This document shows, piece by piece, positions 1-8,730 of a stretch of 23,204 nt of DNA. The DNA comes from Plantago elongata (lineage: Eukaryota; Streptophyta; Magnoliopsida; Lamiales; Plantaginaceae). Position numbers and translations under genes: made by a program. Each line of letters begins with the position of its first letter. Positions within the stretch are counted from its first letter, which is position 1. Below the pieces are notes generated by a model. That model was not told the DNA's origin, did not search any database, and saw nothing but the letters and a program-made list of their open reading frames with translations. The stretch is taken from contig JAYMSP010002630.1 in NCBI GenBank assembly GCA_036897095.1, positions 1-23,204 of the forward strand, in the 5' to 3' direction.

Positions 1-955
1 AAGTATGAACTTCTTCATACTTCATTCTTGAGACTTTGAAGGTCGAGACTACGTTCTCCCAACCTCACATACGTAAAGTTCGTACCCCGGTTTGTCTTAG
101 GCAAACCGGCCCAAAAGGGTCTAACCCCTTCCACTTGTTTCAGGAGTCTAGTGACGTACTTCCTACCATTGCGACGGACACCCTGCTAGTGACGGCCACA
201 AGTGACGTAGCGACGGCACTTTGACGTAGTGCCGGCCCCAATGAAGTAGTGACGGCCCCGTGACGTTACGGCGGTCATCTTACCTAGTGAAGGACTTTCC
301 TAACGAAGTACAAACATTCCTTACGACGGCCCCTTTCACCTAGCAACGACCCCATGATGTAGCAACGGCCCAGTGACATAGCGGCGACCCTCTTTGACGT
401 AGCAACGTCCCCAATGAAGTAGTGACGGCCCCGTGACGTTACGACGGCCCTCTTACCTAGTGAAGGACTTTTCTAACGAAGTATAAACATTCCTTACAAC
501 GGCCCTTTGACGTAGCGTCGGCCCCAATGAAGTAGTGACGGCCTCGTGACGTTACGGCGGCCCTCTTACCTAGTGAAGGACTTTCCTAACGAAGTACAAA
601 CATTCCTTACGACGGTCCTTTGACGTAGCGTCGGCCCCAATGAAGTAGTGACAGCCCCGTGACGTTACGGCGGCCCTCTTACCTAGTGAAGGACTTTCCT
701 AACGAAGGACAAACATTTCTTACGACGGCCCTTTGACGTAGCGTCGACCCTAATGGTATAGCGATGGCCCAAGTGACGTAGCGACGGCCCCATTGACGTG
801 GCGAAGGCTACTTGTGAAGTATCACCAAGTGACGTAGCGAAGGCCACTTGTGAAGTATCATCAAGTGACGTAGCGAAGGCCACTTGTGAAGTAGCACACA
901 AGTGACGTAGCAAAGGCCACTTGTGAAGTAGTATCAAGTAATGTAACGACGGCCT
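1..955. repeat. complex tandem repeat (minisatellite/satellite-like), TGACGTAGCGACGGCC family
   Basis: The stretch is a hierarchy of tandem repeats. The basic unit is about 18-20 bp with a core like TGACGTAGCGACGGCCCC. In 230-740 these units are grouped into a longer unit marked by CTTACCTAGTGAAGGACTTT, which recurs at about 279, 452, 564 and 678, so the higher-order period is about 113 bp, with one longer 173-bp interval. From about 770 to 940 the pattern changes to a cleaner 36-bp unit (AGTGACGTAGCGAAGGCCAC, then TTGTGAAGTATCACCA). GC content is well above the rest of the window. The array is cut by the left edge of the window. It may be a stand-alone satellite or the untranslated part of a retroelement; I cannot tell which. 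Confidence 0.9.
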
Positions 956-1470
956 CCTAAATCCCCGAAGTTCATAGTGAGGGCCACGCGAACCATGTTG
1001 ATTGGAGGCCTACTCTACTCACTCCGGACGAAGGCCCTTTCCACTCTACTCCGAGGGCCTACTCTACTCATTCCTGACGAAAGCCTTTTCATCCGAACGA
1101 ACCTTAGACCAATTGAGGCGAACCAAGACGGACTAGATTCTACCTAATCCACGAACCTTGACTTAGCCCGATTTATACCGTATCAAGGTATTTGAAGTGT
1201 ATTTTAGGTCAAATCACGTTCAATCCGTCCCAGATATCACCGCAGCCTGCAAATGAAGCTGTGCCTTTAGTCTTGAGTATGAGGGATTAATTGTGTATTC
1301 ACTGTTTGTTCTATTTCCCAAAAATTTCAAATTTCATCTATTAATCCTAGTTCTAACTCTTTCTATTATCAAAATTCAAATAAGCTCTTATCCAATCCTT
1401 ATTATATTATCTATTTCTTCCATTATCTCTCAAAATTCAAAAACCTCCATAGACGACCATGGAAACGAGA
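956..1470. other. degenerate repeat flank and unassigned sequence
   Basis: Right of the tandem array the sequence keeps short degenerate repeats (GGCCTACTCTACTCACTCC and variants at about 1007-1085, each followed by a GACGAA(A/G)GCC-like block), then becomes unique at about 1100. No family-like coding region is visible. The forward open frame at 1293-1622 is hydrophobic, low in complexity and unlike any family I know. Confidence 0.4.
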
Positions 1471-1482
1471 TGAATTCACTGT

Positions 1483-1905
1483 TCAGTGAATCAGACCATT
1501 TTCTACCTCCAGGAACCTTGATACTCCACCAAATAGAAGGGAGGAGGAAGGCGGCAGATCTACATATGGAAGAGGGCAACACAAGAGTGAGAGGAGAGAG
1601 AGCTTACCGGAGAATTTTATGATTAGTTCGATACTTGGGCTAGAAAAACAGTTCTCTCTGCGGGCGTTTTGGAACAACGTCTGCGTTTCTCCAACAACAC
1701 CTGTGTAAGCCTCCCGTAAGTTGTTGTATCTCGAGTCTTCACCGATTTTGAGTTGCGGGATCCCGATTCGCAGCAAGGTGTATGGTGCCGCACTCTTACT
1801 TGTCTGTACCATAATATTAGTGAAGAGAACTTGGTTTCTGCTTCTTGATTTTAACTTGTCAACAATGTAACTAATTGTGGGTGGTATATTTGATCTCTGT
1901 TTCAT
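1483..1905 (-). other. unrecognised 140-codon open frame, possibly a decayed element
   Basis: A minus-strand frame of 140 codons is open in DNA of more even base composition than its flanks. Its middle part (roughly residues 15-75) has a mixed, protein-like composition with runs such as YIVDKLKSRSRNQ and LRIGIPQLKIGEDSRYNN. Its C-terminal part is Leu/Ser/Pro-rich and looks non-coding. I do not recognise the product and see no catalytic motif. It may be part of the same repetitive element as the upstream array, or a chance open frame. No promoter or start context argues for expression. Confidence 0.12.
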
Positions 1906-1959
1906 CTACTTTGGAGACCGTCAATGTGAGAGTTTTGAGTGTAATTTTGTTATGCCTTG

Positions 1960-2832
1960 TTCTTGGACCGCCCTTGTTGGGTCCTTCTATGGTCGGATTT
2001 AGGCATCCAATCAAATATAGAAACAAATCTACGATTCACTAATTCACAAATCAATTTCTTTTTTTCATTAATTGTAAAAGATTAAAATACCCATAAAATT
2101 ATAAAATAATAAATAATATAATTAATTTAAAATGTAATTAAAAAATAAAAATATATATAATAATTAATTAATGGATCGGGCCATTACCATGGGTGATTCG
2201 GCCCAACAAGATTCGTCAGGCCCGTTCGGCACGACCCGACAAGATTCGCTTGACCCAGTGGCCCGGCCCGGTCCAAAATTGTACATTGTCTATATATTAA
2301 GAATAGATGAATAAATATGATGTTAATAAGATTTAAACTCACAACCTCTTAAATTATGCAGCACATCAAAAATCAATTGGAGAATCTCACAATTGATCTA
2401 CTTTCTTTATATATATGTATATAAACACACGCTTGGTGGTATAAACACACACTTTGTAGATCTTAAAACATCTACAAAGTCAAATGCATATTAGAATCTA
2501 ATTAAAGATGAGTATCATAAGCTAAATCATTTTTTGATGTTTTAAAAAGAAAATTCTAATATTTGCAATGACGATAATTCATAAATAGCACGTGATTTTT
2601 TTCTCTTCTAGATACAATATTATTATTACATTGTTTTGGACAAATTTATCATCAATATCAAATTTAATTACAACAATTAAATCATTCTCTATGCGGAAAA
2701 AATAATCACGTATTTCAGGAACAAACATATATCTTCTTGGGTACATGATGTCTCATCTTATCATTCAGCTACAAATATTTTGACTAAATAACCCGTAAAT
2801 TGACACCGAGATCGTGATCAATAGCTCATCGA
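1960..2832. other. intergenic, AT-rich, with one GC-rich island
   Basis: No gene seen. A GC-rich island at about 2172-2274 is rich in GGCCCG/CGACCCG words and repeats ACAAGATTCG twice (about 2206 and 2239). This composition is common at the ends of small hAT-type plant elements, but I could not define paired termini. The remainder is AT-rich with TATATA runs. Confidence 0.4.
2451..2480. repeat. perfect 11-bp inverted repeat (hairpin)
   Basis: ACTTTGTAGAT and ATCTACAAAGT are perfect reverse complements separated by 8 nt (CTTAAAAC). The left arm is preceded by a short direct repeat of TATAAACACAC. It is not followed by a T run on either strand and stands about 350 bp beyond the stop codon of the minus-strand CYSTM gene, so it could lie in or beyond its 3' region. 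Function unknown. Confidence 0.6.
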
Positions 2833-3352
2833 TCAGAAGCAAACATCTAGGCAGCAGCAACAACATAATCCAGCAAGACTGCAACATGGCAACAATATGG
2901 TGTTATGGTTAAGTAAAAGAGACTACATGTCTTGCAAATAATGAATTACACTACTTGTACAATGTACATCACCTGATGTTAATATATATGTAGATATATA
3001 GATGAAGACATGAAGCACTTACATTCCTTTCAAACAACCATCGCCTCTGGATTGCGTCTGAACTGGAGCATTTCCTTGCTCGTTTCCGTCATTTGAAGGG
3101 TAGCCGATAGACGGGGGTGCCATCACATATTGGTTGGTATAGCCGTTCGCCTCAGGAGGAGGATACGAGGTTGGAGGTGCAGAATTCGCAGTTGTTTCAA
3201 TAAATTAAAAGCATAGATGATCAAGTTAATATACTATACTGCAGTAAATGAAAGATTGATAAGAGTACATGAACTCGTTAATTCATCAATCACCATTCTT
3301 ATAAGTAACACTAGGTACCAGGGAATTGATTTTGTTGATTGTATTGGTTCAT
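2833..3352 (-). CDS. cysteine-rich transmembrane (CYSTM) domain protein, three exons, intron 1 lacks AG acceptor
   Basis: Minus-strand exons are 3352-3319, 3197-3023 and 2878-2833 (34+175+46 nt, 84 aa if joined this way). Exon 1 encodes MNQYNQQNQFP from ATG 3352. Exon 2 is Pro/Tyr/Gly-rich (SYPPPEANGY, PPSIGYPSNDGN, then QSRGDGCLKG). Exon 3 encodes LAGLCCCCCLDVCF and a stop. That is the plant CYSTM layout: a PPxGYP-type low-complexity N-terminus and a short C-terminal Cys-rich membrane tail; the family is small, tail-anchored and often stress-responsive. Intron 2 (3022-2879) has a consensus GTAAGTG donor and TTGCAG acceptor. Intron 1 has a GTACCT donor at 3318, but no AG falls between an in-frame TAA at about 3207 and the coding part of exon 2. 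The only phase-keeping junction I found ends in TG (3199-3198). Either a rare GT-TG intron or a damaged gene. Confidence 0.72.
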
Positions 3353-4042
3353 GGTGAGTTCCGGAGAAAGTGTTTGGGCTGAGGTCTCGTCTATGCGTTT
3401 GAAAGCACTAGGTGAATAAACTATGTGTCCTTTGGAAGAATTGAATCGTAAGCAGAATGGGAAGATGAAACCGCACGGCTACTGGCACGAAGCATGCCAA
3501 AACTTCTATTGGAGCTTTGGTTTGACTTGGATCAGAGCTCCTCCGTTGAGATTTGTTCTTCTATTTTAAATTTGGGTTTTCTTCGATAACTTTTCCCTTT
3601 TTAAACTGCTAAAATTACAACTACTTTAGTCGTATACCAACACATCTTTACCTCTTAAACCACCTTATGCCTCCTTTCTTCGATAGCTTTTAGTTCTCTT
3701 CAATTTCTTTTTACGGATGATTTGGTGTTTCCTCAATTTTTAAAAAAAGTTATTTTGATTTCGTTATTCGAGTGATGAAATTGATTTGAATAAATATACT
3801 TTGATGATTTTAAGTTAAAATATCAATCTTTTAAATTAAAGTAAGTAGACTAATTGTAAAACTATTATAATATTAATACATATTATTTATAATATATAAA
3901 TAAAATTGTTCTGCATTTAGTAAGTGTAAAATTTATGTTTGACAACCCACAATAAACCACCACATCAACGAAAGAAACCTTCAATAGAAAAGTAACACCG
4001 AACACTCAAGTTGTTTCAAGTTACATATTTCATTATGTATCG
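3353..4042. other. upstream region of the CYSTM gene and AT-rich spacer
   Basis: No further coding region recognised. The part next to 3352 should hold the promoter and leader of the minus-strand CYSTM gene; no convincing TATA box stands out there. 3600-4040 is AT-rich spacer up to the next inverted-repeat element. Confidence 0.4.
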
Positions 4043-4760
4043 AGGCTCGGCGTGGTTTGAGTAATTTTAAAGAAAAGGAAATGAAATAAAAGGAAAAAAT
4101 AATTTTCCTCCGTTTGTTTCAACAGAATTTCAGAAAAGAAAAAAAGAGAATCATAAAACTTGGAAAAGTGAGTAGAAAACGTATAAGTTACTACCAATCA
4201 AATCAAAATAATTTCCATATTTATCCACTTCTTCTCTCACTTCAATCAACAGATACGGCTCTAATTTCATTCAAACGTTTCTTCCAACTTCATGAAAAAA
4301 TCCATCTCCTCCAAGATTAATTATTTTCCTTCCAATATCTAGCTATATACACGATTGTGCCCCAACTTCAGTTTACCCTACTAGTAATATGAAAATGTTG
4401 CTTTTCTTCATAGTCCCTCAACAATCTCTTGTTGCTCAGCTTGCTCTCCTTCAAAATCTTAAATTTGAATTCAAAATGACTCACCCATCCAAATATTTGG
4501 AAGACTTGTTCCCTGAAAACTAGAATTTCCATTATTAATTAATGTCATATAGCCACGGTTAAATAATAAAGTGTATTTATGAAATAGTTTATTTTTAGTA
4601 ATGAGATAATAACTACCAAATTTCTTTGAAAAAATTGAAGTATGCCAAACAACTCAAGAAAAAAGGAAAAGGGAATTTCCCGAACCATTTTCCAAAGGAA
4701 TTTAATTTCCTTTTCATTTCCTTTCCTTTCTTTTGGAATTACTCAAACCATGTAGAGCCT
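4043..4760. mobile_element. non-autonomous inverted-repeat element (MITE-like, ~718 bp)
   Basis: The two ends are imperfect inverted repeats of about 40 bp. The left end reads AGGCTCGGCGTGGTTTGAGT, then AATTTTAAAGAAAAGGAAATGAA; the reverse complement of the right end reads AGGCTCTACATGGTTTGAGT, then AATTCCAAAAGAAAGGAAAGGAA. The interior is AT-rich and has no transposase; a 68-codon frame at 4114-4320 starts close to the left terminus and is Lys-rich near its start, unlike any family I know. I could not see a clean target-site duplication, so superfamily is open (PIF/Harbinger or hAT are candidates). Confidence 0.75.
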
Positions 4761-5002
4761 GATTAATTTTTGGAAAAGTTCATATGTCTTATTTAAAGAT
4801 GTTTGTATGTTTTACTTGTTATCCTTATGCTTTAATCTTTTATATATTTTAATATGTTTTTATACACAAAGTCATAAGAGACGGTCTTTAAATAAATTAT
4901 CTAAAGACATAACTATATTACAATTAACTAATTTACAGTAACATTGGGACAATTTTCACAGATCCGGGTAACCTAATACGGCCCAGACTAAATTCCACTT
5001 GG

Positions 5003-5010
5003 TATAAATA
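5003..5010 (+). promoter_or_regulatory. TATA box of the left-end transcription unit inside the MULE
   Basis: TATAAATA is followed about 30 bp downstream by a pyrimidine-rich CTTCTTTC-type tract, typical of a plant transcription start and leader. It lies about 140 bp inside the left terminus of the element and about 280 bp upstream of the first plausible ATG (5283). Confidence 0.5.
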
Positions 5011-5282
5011 GGGTTTTATTTGGAAGCCTTTTCTTTTCTCCTTCTTTCTTCTTCTTTCTTCGTTTCTTCAGCCCTAGTTCATCGTAACTACTCTAAACTG
5101 TGCGATTTTTTTTCGAGATTTCATTGTTTATGCTCCATCGTGTTCTTTTCGACCTCAATTTTGTTCAATTTCAACCTCGATTTGTTGTTGTCTTCGTCAT
5201 TTTTATGCTCCGTTAGGGGTTTTTGGGGTTTGTGGGTTTGATTTTGTGTTTTTTCTGAGTTCTACAGTTATTTTGTACTGCG

Positions 5283-5987
5283 ATGGTTGATAAGATTGGC
5301 AACGAAGGCTTTAAGGTTATTAATCAAAATTGCAAGCGGAATTCATTGTCCAACGCTGAAGGTATTTCCTTACTTCGTAGTTATTCATGTAATTTTTTTA
5401 CTGGTGTTCTTTTTTTTTTTACATTTTTTGCGGTTGTAAGAACAGTTGTTGTTGTGAGAACACGAATTCTATGTTTATTTGGGAACATGGTTATTTACTT
5501 GGGAACATAGGTCATTCGTTTGGGAACATGGCGTGTCATTACGTTTACGTGTTGATGCATTATACAATATATGTTCGTGGTTTTTTTTTTTTTTTTTTGG
5601 AATATGTATGTTATTGTATGAGAACATGTAATTTATCTGGGGACTTGGCTTGTTGTTTTCTAGGAACATAAAGTTTATGATTTAGTTTTGTTTCATGTTT
5701 TGGTTTTGTTAATTTTTATTTTTGAGAGAACATGATTTTTATGCGTGGGAACATGGGAGATTTCTCTGGTAACATGGCTTGTTATTTTTTGAGAACATGA
5801 ATTCCATGTTTTAATTTTATGACTATAAGGTTGAAGATAAGATAAAGAGGAAGGAGGCAAATGCATTAACAGAGAAGGAGGTCGAAGCATCAAAGGAGAC
5901 GGAGAAGCATCAAAGAAGATGGAGGTTGAAGCATCAAAGAAGACGGAGGCCAAAGCATCAAATGAATCATATTTCTTGAAGGAATGA
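5283..5987 (+). CDS. putative two-exon small gene inside the MULE, unknown product
   Basis: From ATG 5283 a frame encodes MVDKIGNEGFKVINQN... to a possible donor after 5361 (GAAG|GTATTT). An acceptor AG at 5840-5841 joins in frame to 5842-5987, ending in TGA, for a total of 74 aa. The second exon holds an imperfect Lys/Glu/Ala/Ser coding repeat (EASKKMEVEASKKTEAKAS) from a roughly 30-bp DNA repeat at about 5878-5960. Without splicing, the forward frame from 5283 runs to 5510 through T-rich, intron-like DNA. Upstream are a TATA box and leader-like sequence. I recognise no family. The exon join is inference from phase and consensus; it may be a decayed MULE gene or captured fragment. Confidence 0.25.
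5478..5820 (+). repeat. interspersed GGGAACATGG / AGAACATG motif cluster
   Basis: A core GAACATG (often GGGAACATGG or GAGAACATGA) or a one-base variant appears about nine times in 340 bp: near 5486, 5508, 5525, 5620, 5665, 5728, 5748, 5771 and 5795. Spacing is irregular (17-95 bp) and the DNA between is T-rich and not itself repeated, so this is a motif array and not a simple tandem repeat. AACATG at 5794 pairs with CATGTT at 5805 as a short inverted repeat. It lies within the putative intron of the left-end gene of the MULE. Confidence 0.75.
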
Positions 5988-6129
5988 TGTGAAGTTGATA
6001 GAGTTAAGAAGGAGGGAAGGTAAAATGTACCAAGGGGAGGAAGGAAAGGACTGCTATGTGACATTAGATTTTAATTTGTGAAGATTGTTTTTGTATTAAT
6101 TACCTTAATGTTAGGTAATCTTGATTTAG

Positions 6130-6485
6130 TGTATTGAGCCCATAGTGTAATAAGTTGAAATCATGGTGTAATATATAGATATCATGGTGTTATATGTTCA
6201 GATTAATGGTTCTAAAGAAAACTTCATAACATAGTTTAATCTATTGCGATCATTTGCAATAAGTTGAAATCATAGTGTTATATGTTGAGAGATCATACTA
6301 TTCAAGAAAACATGAGAATATAGTTTAATACATTTAAATGATGATGTATTAGATCATGGTGTAGATCAAGGTATAATATGTTGAGATCATAAAGTAATAT
6401 GTTGAGATTGTTGGTTAATATATTGAGATCATGGTGTTATACGTTGAGATCATGCTTTAATTTGTTGAGATCATCACAAAGATGT
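6130..6485 (+). repeat. degenerate tandem repeat, (ATGTTGAGATCATGGTGTTAT)n-like
   Basis: Units of roughly 20-24 bp, combining TTGAGATCAT (or TTGAAATCAT) with GTGTTATATG / GTAATATG, recur about ten or more times with insertions. They are clearest at 6400-6475, where GTTGAGATCATG-type units follow one another. No reading frame is kept. Confidence 0.7.
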
Positions 6486-6754
6486 TTGCGAACATGGTTA
6501 ACATTCATTTACATCATATTGTACTAGTGTTCATACATATATACGAAAATAAAGGAACATATAACTCCTCATCTTCTTCTTCAAGTTCAAGTTGATGAAT
6601 TGGTAACCTTCATCAACAAATAACCCTTGATACATTAATATCTACCAATCACAAACTGTAAAAAAATTCAACGTGCAACACCATCATTTTTTATACCTGC
6701 AAGGGACATAACTATCTTATCAAACAAACTGCATATATTATGGTTCAAATAACA

Positions 6755-7160
6755 TAGAACATGAAATGTTAGCAAACAAATGCATTATGTTGGCAACTCA
6801 AATGCTACATTACAATCATGGGTTAAACTGCACAAAACGTGGAGAAAATAGCAGAGAACATGTAATGTCATGCACACAAATTACTCTTGATGGCATATCA
6901 ACTACTATATTGTTATCATGGGTCAAACTGAAAAAAACATGGATAAAAGTGCAGATAACATGGAATATCATGCAAATAAATTATTCATAATGGCATAGCA
7001 TCTATTACATTGTAGTCATGGATCAAACTGTAGAATCACAGATCAAATAGCAGAGAACGTGAAATGTCATGAAAACAACATATCAACCACTACATTGTAA
7101 TCATGGTCAAACTGCATAAAACATGGGTCAAATACCATAGAACATGAAGTATACTACAAA
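6755..7160 (+). repeat. ~99-bp tandem repeat, four to five diverged copies
   Basis: The marker AGAACATGAAATGTCA recurs in variants at 6756, 6855, 6955, 7054 and 7139, giving a period of 99-100 bp and a shortened last unit of 85 bp. Each unit also carries CTACATTACAATCATGGGTCAAACTG and AAAACATGG blocks. Copies are well diverged. Further isolated AGAACATG motifs continue to about 7490 (7240, 7319, 7468, 7489). Confidence 0.82.
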
Positions 7161-7532
7161 TACAATTTTTATATGCACATAGCACAACTATTTCATAGCA
7201 AATATAATGAATATTACACATAACATAGGCAAAATAGTAGAGAACGTGGGCTACACTGCAAAAAAAAAATCACACGAGCTGAGCAACTATTTCATATCAA
7301 ACATAGTGGATGTTGATGAGAACATGTGGTATATTGGTGAGAAGCTGGTACATATACATAAGAGCATGAGGCGCACAGTAAAAAACTGAACTCAATATGA
7401 TGTTGTAAAAAAAACAGAGCACAAAACGATAGTCAGATTTTAAGTGAAAACATATAACATATGCCAGAGAACATGGGTAGTATCGTTGAGAACATGAAAC
7501 ATATACGGAAAAAATATAGAAACGTTGTATAC

Positions 7533-7823
7533 CTCTTTTTCCAGATCTGACTTCATCATTGTGATCAGGTTTTGAATGAAAAACATCATCTGTTCATTTA
7601 TTTCATCTTCGTTCATCAACTATAACATGAATCGATCGGTGTACATCAATGATTTGGAATAATCAACACAAAAACATAACATATTCATCTAAATTCAATG
7701 AAATCGAAGACATGCCTTATTCGATCTACTTTTTTGCAGCTTTTGGATGTTGGAGCTTGAACCGCTAGTGATATATTACCTTCCGATGATCGATTCCGAC
7801 GAATTTGAGCTAGAAGCACACAT
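7533..7823 (-). other. exon-like pieces near the right end of the MULE (minus strand), unknown product
   Basis: Two minus-strand segments look like exons of a gene reading inward from the right terminus. The first, 7823-7780, encodes MCASSSNSSESIIG and ends at an AG|GTAATA donor. The second, 7616-7533, encodes 28 residues beginning MNEDEINEQMMFFIQN and ends at GAG|GTATAC, with an acceptor-like TTATAG just upstream of it. I could not join the two in a single frame without a stop, so the gene is either decayed or has another exon structure. No family recognised. Confidence 0.22.
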
Positions 7824-8682
7824 GGAGAGGTATAGATCGCATCTAAAAGCTAGAAGCTCTGATCGATCGTCAATGGCGATCGTAGAGAGAGAAATAAGAA
7901 AGAGAAAATGTAATCAGTTGAATGAGAGTTGGTTGATATGAGCTAGGTTTTTAGTTTGACGTTTATATTGACCCGTATAACTTAGTCCGACCCGTGTTAT
8001 TATAGTTCGACCCACCTTCTGACCCTTGGGTTGGGATGTTCTTTACAACTAGTTATTAGTTGGGATTAATTTGTAATATATATAAAGTATATCTTAAAGT
8101 CTTTATCTAAGGGGGTCTCTTAGAAGACTTTCTCATTTTTATAAATTTATTAGTTCTTATGTGATGATTTTTAAGGGTTGAAAAATCAGCATTTTAAATT
8201 AACTCAAACTGATTATTTTAAAATATTTACAATCTAATGTCAAGCATAATAAAATGCAATGAAACAATTCATATTTATTAGACATGAAGCAATTTCTTTT
8301 TCACTTAAAACATATATACTTGAAATAAGACAATGTAAAATCAGTTTAAGTAGTTTTAATTTAATTAGTTTATTCGGTTTTAAAAAATTAATTAGTTTAT
8401 TAAATCTTATATTTCATTTCGAAAATGTTACTTTTAGATAAGAACTATAAATTTTCATTTAATTATAATTTAGAGTTTCGAAGTTTAATTGTTAAAATTT
8501 ATATATGGGTCGTACAAAATTGATGTTGTTTAGCTGGTCCAATTAAGTATAGGCTAGAACAAAGATGATGTACACTTTTGTAAGTCATCATAGCAGTACT
8601 TAGCAACATGTCCCATGCGTAACCGTCTGGATGTATACGCCTAAGGATTGTAGAAGCTTGATACTGATGCAAGCTTATTAAC

Positions 8683-8730
8683 TAGAAATTGAAATGTAGC
8701 CTCCAGATAGAAATTGAAATGTAGCCTCCA
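8683..8730. repeat. 23-bp direct duplication, period 25
   Basis: The 23-bp word beginning TAGAAATTGAAATGTAGCCT occurs at 8683-8705 and exactly again at 8708-8730, separated by 2 bp. A recent local duplication, probably replication slippage. Confidence 0.85.

Larger units (their letters stand above)
4865..8134. mobile_element. Mutator-like element (MULE), non-autonomous, 3.27 kb, with 9-bp target duplication
   Basis: The ends are long degenerate inverted repeats. Left starts CACAAAGTCATAAGAGACGG; the reverse complement of the right starts GAGAAAGTCTTCTAAGAGAC. Similarity continues inward for about 60-70 bp, including ATAAA and ATATTACAA-TTAA blocks. The element is flanked by a 9-bp direct repeat, GTTTTTATA at 4856-4864 and ATTTTTATA at 8135-8143 (8 of 9 match). 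Long terminal inverted repeats with a 9-bp duplication are the hallmark of the Mutator superfamily. I found no MULE transposase or zinc-finger domain. The inside carries a TATA box and short coding remnants near the left end, minus-strand exon-like pieces near the right end, and tandem repeats between. It may be an old MULE whose genes decayed, or one that captured host fragments. Confidence 0.72.

Noticed and set aside
1..955. CRISPR-like array
   Set aside because: The units are contiguous and hierarchical, not identical repeats separated by unique spacers of constant length, and the setting is a plant nuclear genome.
1293..1622. 109-codon forward open frame
   Set aside because: Hydrophobic low-complexity start from AT-rich DNA, overlaps another open frame on the other strand, no motif or gene context.
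2160..2280. Complete hAT MITE around the GGCCCG-rich island
   Set aside because: Composition is suggestive, but I could not find paired terminal repeats or an 8-bp duplication.
5693..6064. 123-codon minus-strand open frame
   Set aside because: It is the antisense shadow of the Lys/Glu coding repeat and shows only Ser/Pro/Phe/Leu low complexity.
8683..8730. Transposon footprint
   Set aside because: The duplicated word is 23 bp with a 2-bp spacer, better explained by replication slippage than by excision of an element.
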